A stretch of 64,000 bases of DNA from BM003 sp963699835 (GTDB taxonomy: Bacteria; Pseudomonadota; Gammaproteobacteria; Steroidobacterales; BM003): the NCBI GenBank assembly GCA_963699835.1, contig CAVOVJ010000009.1, positions 62,001 through 126,000 of the forward strand. Direction: 5' to 3'. Within the stretch, counting starts at the first letter, position 1; each line of letters begins with the position of its first letter. The notes beneath the pieces were generated by a model. It had not been told where the DNA came from. It was given only the letters and a program-made list of their open reading frames with translations, and searched no databases. Shown piece by piece: positions 26,435-36,867 of the stretch. The position numbers and the translations under genes were made by a program.

Positions 26435-26608
26435 TGCCGCATATTCCATCACGAAATTTTTCCCGTGTCGCGTGACGGCCGCGCAGAAATGTTGTCTCAT
26501 GGTCTGCGTCTGAGCGTCCAGCGCGGGGACGGTCTGCGGTCACCTTGAAGCGTGGGCGGTCCGGGCCAGATGCCACGATTCCGCTTGAACGACAAGAAGA
26601 GCGCCGCG

Positions 26609-27760
26609 ATGAGTACTGTGATTGAGAACCAGCGCCACCTGTTCCGAATTCCGGACGACGTCACCTATCTGAACTGCGCTTACATGTCGCCGCAATTGAA
26701 TGCGGTCGAGGCGGCAGGAATCGAAGGGCTGAAGCGAAAATCGGCCCCGTGGGAGATCACGACCGAGGATTTTTTTGCCGACAGCGAGCGCGCTCGCGAG
26801 TTGTTCGCCCGCCTGATCGGGGCCCGGGCTGAGGATATTGCGTTCATCCCGTCGGCCAGCTACGGCATTGCCACCGCCGCGAGCAATATTCATGTTGGCG
26901 CGGGTGAAAAGATCGTTGTACTCGCCGAGCAGTTTCCATCCAACTACTACACATGGAAAAAGCTTGCAGAGCAGCGCGGAGCGCAGCTGCAGACGGTGCC
27001 CGTGCCGGCCGACGGTAACTGGACCACGGCCCTTCTCGAAGTGCTGACCGATGGCGTGGCGGTCGTGGCGATTCCTCAGGTTCACTGGGCCGATGGCAGC
27101 CTCGTGGACCTCGGCGCGGTCGGCGAGCGGTGCCGCCGGATTGCTGCGGCGCTGGTACTCGACCTGACCCAGTCGGTGGGTGCATTACCGTTTGATGTTG
27201 CTGCAGTCGAGCCCGATTTCGTTGTCACCGCGTGCTACAAGTGGCTGTTGGGACCCTACAGCCTGGGCTTCTTGTACGCGCACCCGCGCCATCACGAGGG
27301 ATCGCCGCTGGAGGAGAACTGGATCGCACGGGCCAACAGCCGGGATCTCGCCGCTCTGAGTAGTTATGACGACAGGTACCAGGCGGGAGCACGCCGGTTC
27401 GACGTCGGCGAGCGCAGCAACCTGGTGATGATGCCGATGATCATCAGCGCCCTCGAGCAAATCGCCGGGTGGGGGGTTGAGAACATCTCGGCCACGCTCG
27501 GTGAGCTGAGTGGTTATCTTGCCGAACGCGCCGTTGCCGCTGGATTCGAGGTCAGCGCGGCGGGACACAAGGCACCGCATCTGACCGGGCTGCGCCTGCC
27601 GCGGCACGATCCGCGTGCCGTGCTCGAGGCGCTCAATGCCTCGGGTGTACATGTCAGTCTGCGCGGCGACTGCGTCAGAGTGTCACCGCATCTGTACAAC
27701 GACATCGCGGACATCGACCGGCTCATTGCTGTGCTCGGCCTGCAACATCCGATCGGCTAG
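26609..27760 (+). CDS. Class V PLP aminotransferase (kynureninase/cysteine desulfurase-like)
   Basis: 383 aa from ATG 26609, preceded by AAGAG; an earlier frame adds 19 residues. Family motifs: TYLNCAYMSPQLNAVEAAG (N-terminal), FIPSASYGIATAASN (phosphate binding), VVAIPQVHWADGSLVDL, VLDLTQSVGALPFDV (Asp for the pyridine nitrogen), and the Schiff base lysine in TACYKWLLGPYSLGFLY. The overall order fits the aminotransferase class V family including kynureninase and isopenicillin N epimerase; no true desulfurase Cys loop is seen. Divergent from the sulfotransferase/aminotransferase pair. Confidence 0.82.
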   Translation: MSTVIENQRHLFRIPDDVTYLNCAYMSPQLNAVEAAGIEGLKRKSAPWEITTEDFFADSERARELFARLIGARAEDIAFIPSASYGIATAASNIHVGAGEKIVVLAEQFPSNYYTWKKLAEQRGAQLQTVPVPADGNWTTALLEVLTDGVAVVAIPQVHWADGSLVDLGAVGERCRRIAAALVLDLTQSVGALPFDVAAVEPDFVVTACYKWLLGPYSLGFLYAHPRHHEGSPLEENWIARANSRDLAALSSYDDRYQAGARRFDVGERSNLVMMPMIISALEQIAGWGVENISATLGELSGYLAERAVAAGFEVSAAGHKAPHLTGLRLPRHDPRAVLEALNASGVHVSLRGDCVRVSPHLYNDIADIDRLIAVLGLQHPIG

Positions 27761-28753
27761 TCGGCAAAGATTTTGACGATGCGTTTTCCGTTGGCGTCGA
27801 TCGACGCGCGATACATCCCGGGCGTGTTCATGACCATGGCGACATTGCCATCCCTGTCGACTCCGACCACGCCGCCGCCACCACCCATGTCCACCAATTT
27901 TTTGCCGATGACTTCGTTGGCGGCCTGCTCGAGTTGCGCGCCGGCGTACATCATCCTTGCGGCGATATCGTGGGCGACTACCGCGCGGATGAAGTACTCG
28001 CCATCGCCGGTCGCCGAGATGGCGCAGGCCGCGTTGTTGGCGTAGGTCCCGGCACCGATCACCGGGACGTCGCCGACTCGTCCGTAGCGTTTGTTGGTCA
28101 GGCCACCGGTCGACGTGGCCGCCGCGAGATTGCCGGCTTGGTCCAGTGCAACGGCGCCGACGGTGCCGAATTTGTCGGTCTGCGGCAACGCGGCGCGCTC
28201 GCGTTCACGGGCGCGCTGCAGGCGTTGCCAGCGCTCCTCGGTATAGAAATAGTCCCGCGGCACGAGGGTTATTCCCTGTTCCAGGGCAAATTCTTCGGCG
28301 CCGTCACCGACCATGAAGACATGTGGCGACTTTTCCAGCACCGCGCGGGCCAGCTGGATCGGATTGCGTACATGGTGAAGACCGGCCACCGCGCCCGCGT
28401 TCTGCGTGGCGCCGTCCATGATTGCGGCATCCAGTTCATTGCGTCCGTCGTGGGTAAATACGGCGCCTTTGCCGGCATTGAACAGCGGCGAGTTCTCCAG
28501 CAGCCGGACCGCTTCGGTCACCGCGTCGAGACTGCTGCCACCGGATTCGAGAATACGATGGCCCGCTTCGACCGCGCCCTGCGAGCGCCGTGAGGTAGGC
28601 CTGTTCGCGTTCCGCGGTCATCTGGCTTCGCGAAATCGTTCCGGCGCCGCCATGTATTGCAATCGCAACGGTCCGTCCGCGGCGCGCGTTGCCGGGTAGT
28701 GAAATCGCGACAGCGAGCAGCGTCGCCATGAGGCTGCTGCAAAGTCTCATCAT
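27757..28753 (-). CDS. Isoaspartyl peptidase/L-asparaginase (Ntn hydrolase, frameshifted)
   Basis: Plant-type/EcAIII asparaginase. The N-terminal part (leader MMRLCSSLMATLLAVAISL, then VAIAIHGGAGTISRSQM) lies in a frame that stops making sense after LTALAG. The rest, AVEAGHRILESGGSSLDAVTEAVRLLEN, is in the next frame. Removing one base of the CCC at 28577-28579 restores the family sequence. The catalytic Thr is in KFGTVGAVALD, where autocleavage makes alpha and beta chains; other motifs are NAGKGAVFTHDG and TGGLTNKRYGRVGDVP. The signal peptide indicates periplasmic location, which is unusual relative to E. coli IaaA but known elsewhere. The overlap with the aminotransferase gene is four bases, convergent. 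Confidence 0.78.
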
Positions 28754-28940
28754 CGGATCTTCCTCATTATCGACCTTTCGTGGATCTGGATTGCCGGGAC
28801 GCCGTCGCGCCGCGGGCCGGGTGGATTATTGCACGGGTCGCGATTGCGACGGATGTCGTCGTTGTGCGTGTTTTCCGAAGTAGCCGCAGCGTGGCGGCGG
28901 CATACGCTAGACTGTGGTTCTCATCGGGAAGGAGGCGCAT

Positions 28941-29351
28941 ATGCTCGGAGCCTTTTATGCACGATGCTGCTTGCGAGCGGGCGTGGCATTCGCTGCTGCT
29001 GCCGGTGACTCCGGCTCCGCGGTAGCGGAATTGGGGCGACAGCTGTATGCCGACAATTGCGCCGCCTGTCATGGACGTTATGGCGGGGGCGACGGGCCGG
29101 TCGCGGGTGCGCTGGTGGTCGACACCACCCGATCTGACCCAGCTAGCCGCGCGTAACGGCGGCGAATTCCCGGCCGGGTTGTCGCCGAATACATCGACGG
29201 CCGCAAGTCGGTGGTCGCACATGGCACCCGCAGCATGCCGGTGTGGGGCATGGAATTCTGGCTGCAGGCCGGCGCCGATGATGCCGCGGAGGCCGAAGTC
29301 GAAACGAAGATAGATACTCTCGTCGGATATATCGCCAGCATGCAGGACTGA
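28941..29351 (+). CDS. Small c-type cytochrome (two frameshifts)
   Basis: Strong RBS (AAGGAGG) before ATG 28941. A hydrophobic leader precedes ELGRQLYADNCAACHGRYGGGDGPVAGALVVD with one haem motif CAACH. After that the reading frame must shift near 29125 (to give PDLTQLAARNGGEFP) and again near 29172 (to give GRVVAEYIDGRKSVVAHG). The axial Met lies in GTRSMPVWGMEFW, and the end is TLVGYIASMQD, stop 29349-29351. The corrected protein is a class I cytochrome c of about 136 aa. It lies beside the cbb3 oxidase cluster, convergent with it, and might carry electrons to that oxidase. Confidence 0.65.
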
Positions 29352-29357
29352 TCGACG

Positions 29358-30104
29358 TTAGCCGGCGTGGTTTTCGTGCTGCATCGAGTCGTGGCCGTCA
29401 TGCCCGCCGCTGCCATGGCTGATGTGTCGCATCGGCACCGCGGCGGTCCAGATTCCCATCAGTGCGATCAGCAGTCCGGCAATGATCCGGGTCCTGCGCC
29501 CTCCGGGCAGCGCGCCAAGACGGCCGCCAGCGTAGCTTGCCGCGATCATCGAGGGCAGCGTGCCGAGGCCGAACGCGAGCATTACCGCGCCGCCACCCCA
29601 GGCAGTGCCGGTCGTGGCGGCCACCAGCAACATGCTGTAGGAGAGACCGCAAGGCAGCCAGCCCCAGAGCATCCCGAGGCCAAGCGCATTTATTGCGCTG
29701 CGCTTGCCGAGAAGACGACCCGCGAGCGGACCCAGACGGCGCCACAGGTGCGCCCCACCGCGCTCGAAAAATGTCAGCAGACGCCAGCCAAATGCGATTT
29801 GCAGACCTAGCAGCACCAGGACCAGCCCGGTCAGGCCTCGCAGCCACAACGACCACGATGGCAGGTTGATCATGTCGCCGAGAGCGGCTCCCAGGATGCC
29901 GACAATAACCCCGCCGAGCACATAGCTCGATATGCGCCCGAGATTGTAGAGCGTGGCCTGCAGCCCGAGTCGGCTGCCGCGGACCCCGTTTTGCGCGGCG
30001 GCCATGCCCATTGCCCCGGCTATGCCGCCGCACATTCCGAAACAGTGAGCGCTGCCGACCAGGCCGGCGACCAGGGCGGCACCCATCGCAACGCCGTCAA
30101 TCAT
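29358..30104 (-). CDS. SafE/TauE-like membrane protein linked to cbb3 oxidase assembly
   Basis: 248 aa from MIDGVAMGAALVAGLVG, with six or so helices. AHCFGMCGGIAGAMG at the start and WGWLPCGLSYSMLLVAA in the middle are the conserved Cys-bearing motifs of the COG2836 'sulfite exporter TauE/SafE-like' group. Members are typically encoded next to ccoS and are suspected in copper supply to the oxidase. The C-terminus is His-rich (HISHGSGGHDGHDSMQHENH), consistent with metal binding. The start overlaps the ccoS stop. Confidence 0.8.
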   Translation of the reverse strand: MIDGVAMGAALVAGLVGSAHCFGMCGGIAGAMGMAAAQNGVRGSRLGLQATLYNLGRISSYVLGGVIVGILGAALGDMINLPSWSLWLRGLTGLVLVLLGLQIAFGWRLLTFFERGGAHLWRRLGPLAGRLLGKRSAINALGLGMLWGWLPCGLSYSMLLVAATTGTAWGGGAVMLAFGLGTLPSMIAASYAGGRLGALPGGRRTRIIAGLLIALMGIWTAAVPMRHISHGSGGHDGHDSMQHENHAG

Positions 30105-30291
30105 CGTCGCGTGCCTCAGGTTTGTCGGGTTGGTCGACGGATGGCGGTTTGCTGTCGTCATCCATCAGGATTTTCCACCCGGGACTGTCCAGGTCGTCGA
30201 ACTGTCCCGAGCCGACAGCCCAGAAAAACGCCCATATGGCCAGCGCCAGCAGGACCAGTGACAGCGGGATCAGTACGAACAGAATGTTCAC
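30097..30291 (-). CDS. ccoS: Cbb3 oxidase maturation protein CcoS
   Basis: 64 aa. Start GTG at 30291, overlapping the ccoI stop as GTGA. One membrane helix (LFVLIPLSLVLLALAIWAFF), then the family motif GQFDDLDSPGWKIL and an acidic tail. CcoS is needed for insertion of haem or copper in cbb3 oxidase. Longer upstream starts fall within ccoI. Confidence 0.9.
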   Translation of the reverse strand: MNILFVLIPLSLVLLALAIWAFFWAVGSGQFDDLDSPGWKILMDDDSKPPSVDQPDKPEARDDD

Positions 30292-32830
30292 GATGCAGCC
30301 CGGCTCGGTTCGGAAGGCTGCAGACCATTGTCGGCCGCGAGTCGTGGCAGATAGGGATCGCGGCCCGCTCGCATTGCGTTGAGTACAACCAGCAGCGAAC
30401 TCGCTGACATGCCGATCGCAGCCATCCATGGCTGCACGATACCGCTGGCTGCAATGGGAAGTGCGATCGCATTGTATCCGAGCGCCCAGCCGAGGTTCTG
30501 GCGGATGATCCGCTGCGCGCGCCGGGCTACCGTGAAACCATGAACCAGTGGTCTGAGGCTCGCGCCGAGCAGCACGATATCCGCGCTGGTCTGAGCCAGT
30601 CGCGCGCCTTCGCCCATTGCGACCGATACATCGGCGCCAGCCAGTACCGGCGCATCATTTACGCCGTCACCGACGACCGCAACGGTTTCGCCGTCAGCCT
30701 GGCGTTTGCGGATCAGTTCGAGTTTTTGCGCCGGGGTCTGGCGGTAATGAAACGCGGCCAACGCCGAGTCTGTCGGCAAGTCGGGTGCACAGGTCCGGCG
30801 CTGTCGCCGCTGGCGATTTCGAGTTCGAGACCGAGGTCGCGGAGATCGGCAAGCACCGCCGCGCTATCGGTCCGCTCGCTGTCGGCGAGTTCAAACGCGG
30901 CGATAGCACGATCGTCCTCGCTGAGAACGATCCAGCTCGACTCACTTGCGTCCTGATTTTGCGATCAGATTCGCGATACCGCCGCGCCGGCGCAGGCAAA
31001 AGACGCCTTGCCGATCCTGTAGTGCTTTCCGCCGACAAGACCGGAGATACCGCCGCCGGCCACCGCGCGCGGCTCGGCCACGTCCGGTTGCAATTTGCCG
31101 GCGCCGAACGCACTGGCAATCGGGTGCGCCGAATGTGCTTCGAGTGCCGTCGCAATCGCCATTGCCCGGTCCGCCCCGGGGTCCGCGGCGAAACGCGAAC
31201 GCGTGACCAGCTGACGGCCGCTGGTCAGGGTGCCGGTCTTGTCGAAGACCACCCGATCACAGTGGGCAAGCGTCTCGATCGCGGCCCCGCGGCAAACCAG
31301 CATGCCCTTTTGCGCCAGCGCGCCGATCGCCGCAGTCAGCGTGGCCGGTGTCGCCAGCGACAACGCACACGGGCAGGTCACGACCAGCACCGACAACACG
31401 ATTCGAAACGCATCGTCCGGTGCGGCATGCCACCAGTACGCACCCACCAGGACCGCGATGACCAGGACCGCACCGACGAAGCGGCTTGCGACCCGGTCCG
31501 CCAGCCGCGCCAGGTGCGGGCGTTCGGACTGAGCGCGGTGCAGCAACCGGCTTATGCCGGCCAGGACGCTGTCCGCACCGAGGCCGCGGATTTCGATCTC
31601 GATCGAGTCGCTGACGTTGACGCTGCCGCCGGTGACCGGGTCACCGGGCTCGCGTGTGACCGGGCGTGATTCGCCGGTCAGCAGCGATTCGTCGATACCA
31701 CTGCTGCCAGCGGTTATTACGCCATCGCAGGGGATCACCTCGCCCGGCCGTACGCGGACCGTTTCGCCGACTCGAAGTTCGGCGAGGCCGACCCGTTCGC
31801 TGTGTTCGCCGTCGATTCGTATTGCTGTCGTGGGTTGGAGGCGCGCCAGGGCATCCGCGCTGGTCCCGGCCCGGTGCCGCGCTGTCATCTCGAGGAAACG
31901 TCCGAGAGAGAGGAAAAACACGAACATCGTTACCGAGTCGAAGTAGACTTCGCCACTGCCGGCCAGACTGTGCCAGACGCTTGCCGCGTAGGCGCCGCCG
32001 ATGGCGATCGCAACCGGTACGTCCATGCCTGCGGTGCGCGCGCGGAGATCGCGCCATGCGCCGGCGAAAAACGGGCCGCCCGAATAAATCGCAACAGGCG
32101 TTGCCACCAGTAGTGACACGAGACGCAGAAAATTCTCGATTGCCGGATCCATGCCCTGGAACGCGCCGGCATACAGCGCCACCGCAAACATCATGACCTG
32201 CATCATGCCGAGACCGGCGACGGCGAGGCGTTTTAGCGCGGCACGTTGTTCGCGCCGGGCACTCGATCGGGCAATGTCGGGCGACGCCGGATGCGGCCGG
32301 TAACCCAGTTCGGCCAGGCGGGCAAGGAGCTGGCTGAGGCTGACTTGTTGCGGATCCCAGCGGAGCCGGGCTCGGGCGCTGGCCGGGTTGACCTCGACCG
32401 ACTCGAGTCCGGGCTCGTGCTCCAGCCCGCGCTCGATCAGCCAGCTGCAGGCGGCACAGCGCACCCCCTCGATGATCAGGCCGGCTTCGCATATTCCGTC
32501 CGCGCCTGCGCTGACAAACTCACGTTGCAGTTCCGGACGGTCATAGACGGTCCACTGTTCGCGATTGCTGTAATCGGGATCCGGCTTTTGCGCCGGTGTC
32601 TCGCGAAAGCGGTAAAAGTCGGAGAAGCCAGCGCTTGCGATGAGCTGGGCCACGGCCTGACAGCCGGGGCAGCAAACCGGACGCGATTCCCCGTCGATGA
32701 CGACTTCATATCGTTCGCGTGGCGGCAGTGCGTCACCACAGTGAAAACATTCGTGCTCGGAGTGGGGCTCCACCGCCTTAATCGGCCCCGCCACGGAGAG
32801 AGAGATTGCGAGTCGCGCCCGAAATCTCAC
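30288..32830 (-). CDS. ccoI: Copper-translocating P-type ATPase CcoI/FixI (frameshifted)
   Basis: P1B-type ATPase that feeds copper to cbb3 oxidase. N-terminal Cys motif ECFHCGDAL...CCPGCQAV, then a heavy-metal-associated domain (GVRCAACSWLIE), transmembrane ion-binding motif TCPCALSLATP, phosphorylation site DKTGTLT, and ATP hinge GDGVNDAPVL near the C-terminus. Three segments lie in different frames: a shift near 30960 (after the motif region SFACAGAAVSRI) and one near 30790 (LEIASGDSAGPV to the GDGVNDAP segment). Start uncertain: the ATG at 32830 overlaps the preceding gene by 53 bases; GTG 32794 or 32773 are alternatives. Confidence 0.85.
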
Positions 32831-33296
32831 CGGTCAGACGCCAACTGCCATCCGCCGGCTCGATGAGAACGTAGTAGCGCCCGTCAGGGAGCGGCGCGGT
32901 GCTGCCTTCCCAGGCATCGCCGAGGCGGCGCAATTCAATGCTGCGGTCGAGTTGCTGCAGCGTCGGGTGAGCCAGGCTCAGCGTCAGCAGTTCCGGCGGT
33001 TGGTCGTAGTCGCCGCGCAGGCTCAACATGAATACGATCCCCGTACCGTCCGCCGCATGGACTTTCAGCGAACCCCGCAGGTTCAGTGCGGCGGCCAGTT
33101 CGTCGCGCTGTTTTTTCCTGTCGGTGGCGATACCGATCTTGCCGTAATCATCCACTACCAGTGCGTTTGGGGATCGAATCGCAACCGATACCGTCCACAG
33201 ACTGGCTACTACCGCAGTGGCAGGTAGCGCTATCAGAAACCACGGCCAGAACTGGCGGTACCAGGGTTGCACGTCTTTCTGCTGCTGTGTCGTCAT
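32778..33296 (-). CDS. ccoH: FixH/CcoH family protein
   Basis: 172 aa from MTTQQQKDVQPWYRQFWPWFLIALPATAVVAS; longer frames upstream overlap ccoG. One N-terminal helix (about 15-37) then a periplasmic beta-rich domain (ALVVDDYGKIGIATDRKKQRDE, with the FixH-type VDDYYK-like start), and a C-terminal domain (DGRYYVLIEPADGSWRLTGE). FixH/CcoH stabilises cbb3 oxidase assembly together with CcoG and CcoI, which flank it here. Confidence 0.85.
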   Translation of the reverse strand: MTTQQQKDVQPWYRQFWPWFLIALPATAVVASLWTVSVAIRSPNALVVDDYGKIGIATDRKKQRDELAAALNLRGSLKVHAADGTGIVFMLSLRGDYDQPPELLTLSLAHPTLQQLDRSIELRRLGDAWEGSTAPLPDGRYYVLIEPADGSWRLTGEISGATRNLSLRGGAD

Positions 33297-33300
33297 TGGC

Positions 33301-34705
33301 TCATCGCGAGGGTGCCGGACCGATAAAGCGGGTCGGCTGGGTGATGTCGATCTTCTCATTGTCCACGGCCCGGGCCCGTATTTGAATAGTCGTGCCGCCG
33401 CCGCCGACTGCGGAGCGTGGCACCCGCAGGCGCAGAGGCAGAGTCGCGATTTCACCTGCATTCACGGCAATGGGCGTGTCCTGCATGTCCACCTCGATAC
33501 CTTCGATACCGGTTGCCTCTACCAGGTAGGTATGGGCTCTGTTGTCCATGTTGAGAATGCGCAATGTGTAGACGTTTTCGATTCGCTCGGCATCGACATC
33601 GCGGTACAGCGCATTCCGGTCGCGAATGACGTCGACAATCAGCGGCGTACGGTTACCTATCGCGAATACGAATCCGGCGATCAATGCCAGCCATAACAGT
33701 GTGTAGACGATCGTACGCGGCCTGATGACCTTGCTGGCCTTGTGCTCAATGCTGTGCTGCGTGGCATAGCGAACCAGGCCGCGCGGATATCCCATCTTGT
33801 CCATCACGGAGTCGCACACATCGACACAAGCGGCGCAGGCGATGCATTCGTATTGCAACCCCTCGCGGATATCGATCCCGGTCGGACAGACCTGAACGCA
33901 CATCGTGCAGTCGATGCAGTCGCCAAGGCCGAGCTTGGCGGGATCGGCATTGCGCTTGCGTTTGCCGCGCTGTTCGCCGCGTTCGTTGTCGTAAGAGATG
34001 ATCAGCGTGTCACGATCGAACATCGCGCTCTGAAAGCGTGCGTACGGGCACATGTACTTGCATACCTGCTCGCGCATCATCCCGGCATTGCCATACGTGG
34101 CGAGGCTGTAAAAAATGATCCAGAACGTTTCCCACCCGCCCAAAGACAAGGTCGCGACGCGCCCGCCAAGTTCGGCGATCGGCGTGAAATAGCCGACAAA
34201 CGTAAACCCGGTCCATGCCGCAAACGTGATCCACAGGAATTGCTTGGCCGCCTTGCGCCACAGCTTGTTGCCACTCCAGGGTGCCTTGTCCAGGCGCATG
34301 CGTTGCTGCCTGTTGCCCTCGGTCCAGCGTTCCATCCAGATAAATACCTCGGTCCACACGGTCTGCGGGCAGGCGTAGCCGCACCACAGGCGGCCGGCGA
34401 TCGAGGTAAACAGAAACAAAGTAAGGGCGGCGATGATCAGTAACCATGCGAGGTAGAAGAAATCCTGTGGCCAGAAGGTCAGCGCAAAGATATGAAATTT
34501 GCGCGCGGGGAGATCGAACAGCACGGCCTGGCGGTCGTCCCAGCGCAGCCACGGCAGTAGGTAGTAAATGCCGAGCAAAACGAATACCGCGAGATTGACG
34601 CAGGCGCTGAAAGCGGCCCTGCACCTCGCGCGGGTAAATTTTTTCTCTTGCCTCGTAATAACTCTCGCTGGCGGCGCCGGCGGCCGCTGGTTTCGGCTGT
34701 TGCAT
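33301..34705 (-). CDS. ccoG: Cbb3 oxidase accessory ferredoxin-like protein CcoG/RdxA (frameshifted)
   Basis: The N-terminus MQQPKPAAAGAAS...KIYPREVQGRFQRLR is in one frame; the rest, starting LAVFVLLGIYYLLPWLRWDD, is in another. Removing one base near 34597 restores RLRNLAVFVLLG. The family features follow: several helices, WCGYACPQTVWTE, CKYMCPYARFQSAM, two [4Fe-4S] ferredoxin motifs (CIDCTMCVQVCPTGIDI and CIACAACVDVCD), and a C-terminal IgG-like periplasmic domain (FixG C). CcoG is a Cu(II) reductase in the cbb3 assembly pathway of Rhodobacter. The gene is followed four bases on by ccoH. Confidence 0.88.
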
Positions 34706-34865
34706 ATCCGTTTGTCTGCCTGTTTGCTCGAATCGGGGTCGGGCAGGCTCGCTTTACGCGCAGCGAGTGTGCGGTGGAGGAGATGACCTCAGCGCATGCC
34801 GCCTTCCCTGGTCTTTAGATTGGTGGCGTATCCGTAATCCGGCGTCCGTCGCCGCGGCGCTGGTC

Positions 34866-35146
34866 CTAGCGCCGCGCATCGCTGCCGGGCCGGCGCCGGC
34901 GGCGGGTAGTTTCTCGGAGATAAAGCGTTACTCCACTGGCGCCGGCGGCAACTGCCCAAAAAAAGAAAAAACCGATCGCATAGCCGGCCTGGCGGCCGAT
35001 ATTCCAGCTCGGGAATGTCGCATCGCGCAGTGCCAGCGGGTCGATAAACGCGAAAAACAACATCGTTGCAGTGGCTGCGACCAGAAACGACGGCCAGGCG
35101 ACGATTGCAATGTCCTGCGCCAGTGGCGACCAGTCGCGCTCGTCAT
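34866..35146 (-). CDS. Small cbb3-cluster membrane protein (likely frameshifted near start)
   Basis: The body reads DWSPLAQDIAIVAWPSFL-VAATATMLFFAFIDPLAL...FPSWNIGRQAGYAIGFFFFWAVAAGASGVTLYL, two membrane helices, ending in an Arg-rich tail. That frame has no start codon after the ccoP stop; the likely ATG (35146) with GGAG upstream is in another frame, so one base seems missing near 35135. Such a two-helix protein between ccoP and ccoG is common in gammaproteobacterial cbb3 clusters. No function is established that I know of. Confidence 0.6.
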
Positions 35147-35168
35147 CCGGCTCCGGGACGGCGCCGGA

Positions 35169-36074
35169 TTATTGCTCTTTGTCGCCACCGCCGCTTCCGT
35201 TCGACAGGCTGTAGATATAAGCGGCAACCACATGGGCACGATCTTCGCCGAGAATTCCGCCCTGTGCCGGCATCATGTTATTGAGCCCGTTCTCGACGAT
35301 GTTGGCGATACTCTCGCGGGTGCCGCCGTGGAGCCAGGAGTCGTTGGTCAGATTGGGTGCGCCCAGCGCCGCCATGCCCTTGCCGTCGGCGCCATGACAG
35401 GCCACGCAAAACATGGTGAATTTCTGTTGCCCCTCTGCGGCAAGCGCGGCGTCATGATCCTGCCCGGACATGCTCAGCACGTACTCGGTCACCTGCTTGA
35501 CCCCGTCGGCACCGAGTGCCGGGCCCCATGGCGGCATCACGCCGTTGCGGCCGTTGATGATCGACATCTTGATGGCTTCCGGATCGCCACCATACAGCCA
35601 TTCGTTATCGGTCAGGTTCGGGAACCCAAGCGCCCCGCGGGCGTCCGAGCCGTGACACTGGGCGCAGATATTTACATAGAGATTGTGTCCCGTGCGCAGC
35701 GCTTCCGGGTCCTTTGCGAGTTCCGCAATGGGGGTCGCCGCGTAACGCTGGTACAGCGCGGCATAACGTTGCTCGGATTGTTCGACCTCCATTTCGTACT
35801 GGGCTTCCTGGCTCCATCCCAGGGTGCCGGCAAAATTCCCGAGCCCCGGATACATGATCAGGTAGCCGATGGAGAACACGATGGTCAGATAGAACAACCA
35901 CAGCCACCAGCGCGGCAGCGGGTTGTTGTACTCGGCCAGGTCGCTGTCCCAGATATGTCCTGTGGTGTCTTCTTCGCCCGGTGATTTTTTGCTGGTCCAC
36001 CTGATCAGCCAGAAGCAGGCGAGGATGTTTGCGGCCGCCAGCACGATGACGAACCAGCTCCAGAGGCTACTCAT
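35169..36074 (-). CDS. ccoP: Cytochrome cbb3 oxidase subunit III (di-haem cytochrome c)
   Basis: 301 aa from MSSLWSWFVIV, ATG at 36074 overlapping the ccoQ stop. Two N-terminal membrane helices (about 5-23 and 53-75, with LPRWWLWLFYLTIVF), then two cytochrome c domains with haem motifs CAQCH and CVACH and axial Met-bearing loops (GRNGVMPPWG, NNMMPAQGG). It passes electrons from soluble or membrane c-type cytochromes to CcoO and CcoN. Confidence 0.95.
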   Translation of the reverse strand: MSSLWSWFVIVLAAANILACFWLIRWTSKKSPGEEDTTGHIWDSDLAEYNNPLPRWWLWLFYLTIVFSIGYLIMYPGLGNFAGTLGWSQEAQYEMEVEQSEQRYAALYQRYAATPIAELAKDPEALRTGHNLYVNICAQCHGSDARGALGFPNLTDNEWLYGGDPEAIKMSIINGRNGVMPPWGPALGADGVKQVTEYVLSMSGQDHDAALAAEGQQKFTMFCVACHGADGKGMAALGAPNLTNDSWLHGGTRESIANIVENGLNNMMPAQGGILGEDRAHVVAAYIYSLSNGSGGGDKEQ

Positions 36075-36234
36075 GTCGGTGCTCCTTTGGGTCTGCATCG
36101 CCCTCTTCCAGGGGCAGACGCGACGCTTCTTCAAAGTCTTTTTTTCGATTCTTGCTGTAGGCCCAGAACACGATGCCGAGGAAAGCGAGCATCAGGATCA
36201 GGGTAAGGAGTCCGCGCAGGGTTCCGATATCCAT
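36067..36234 (-). CDS. ccoQ: Cytochrome cbb3 oxidase subunit IV
   Basis: 55 aa, found by reading the gap between ccoO and ccoP. MDIGTLRGLLTLILMLAFLGIVFWAYSK has one membrane helix, followed by the typical KNRKKDFEEASRLPL. It ends with TAG at 36067-36069, eight bases into the ccoP start. CcoQ stabilises the CcoP-CcoNO interaction. Confidence 0.9.
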   Translation of the reverse strand: MDIGTLRGLLTLILMLAFLGIVFWAYSKNRKKDFEEASRLPLEEGDADPKEHRHE

Positions 36235-36238
36235 GCGC

Positions 36239-36854
36239 CTATCTCTTGCCCTGCATGTTAGTGCCGAGATCCTGGAGGTAGGCGATCAACGCCTCCATCT
36301 CTGTCCGGCCCTCGACCGCGGCCGCCGCAGCGTCAATCTGCTCATCGCTGTAAGGCACGCCCAGCGTTCGCAGGGTGCGCATTTTCTTGCCCGTGCGATC
36401 CGAGTTGATCTCGTTTCTTGCGAGCCATGGATAAGCGGGCATATTCGACTCCGGCACGACATCGCGCGGGTTGATCAGATGGACCCGGTGCCATTCGTCG
36501 GAGTAACGGCCGCCGACCCGGGCGAGATCGGGGCCCGGTACGTTTCGAGCCGAACTGGAACGGGCGGTCGTATACGGACTCACCCGCCAGTGAATAATGG
36601 CCGTAGCGCTCGGTTTCCGCGCGGAATGGACGGATCATCTGCGAGTGGCAGTTGTAGCAGCCCTCGCGGACGTAGATATCGCGTCCCTCGAGTTCCAGCG
36701 CCGAATAGGGCTCTATCCCCGGAGCCGGCTCGGTGACCTCGGCCGAGAAAAACAACGGCACGATCTCCGCGAGTCCGCCAATGCTGACGACCAGGACAAT
36801 CAGAATACCGAGCAAACCGGCGTTTTTCTCAACGATTTCGTGTGCGTGTGGCAT
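36239..36854 (-). CDS. ccoO: Cytochrome cbb3 oxidase subunit II (mono-haem cytochrome c, frameshifted)
   Basis: N-terminal helix (AGLLGILIVLVVSIGGLAEIV), then GRDIYVREGCYNCHSQMIRPFRAETERYGHYSLAGE with the haem motif CYNCH, continuing to FQFGSKRTGP. The remaining DLARVGGRYSDEWHRVHLINPRDVVPESNMPAYPWL is in the next frame. Removing one base from the four G at 36530-36533 fixes it. The axial Met is in ESNMPAYPWL. Ends four bases before ccoQ. Confidence 0.92.
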
Positions 36855-36867
36855 TACTGGTCTCCCC

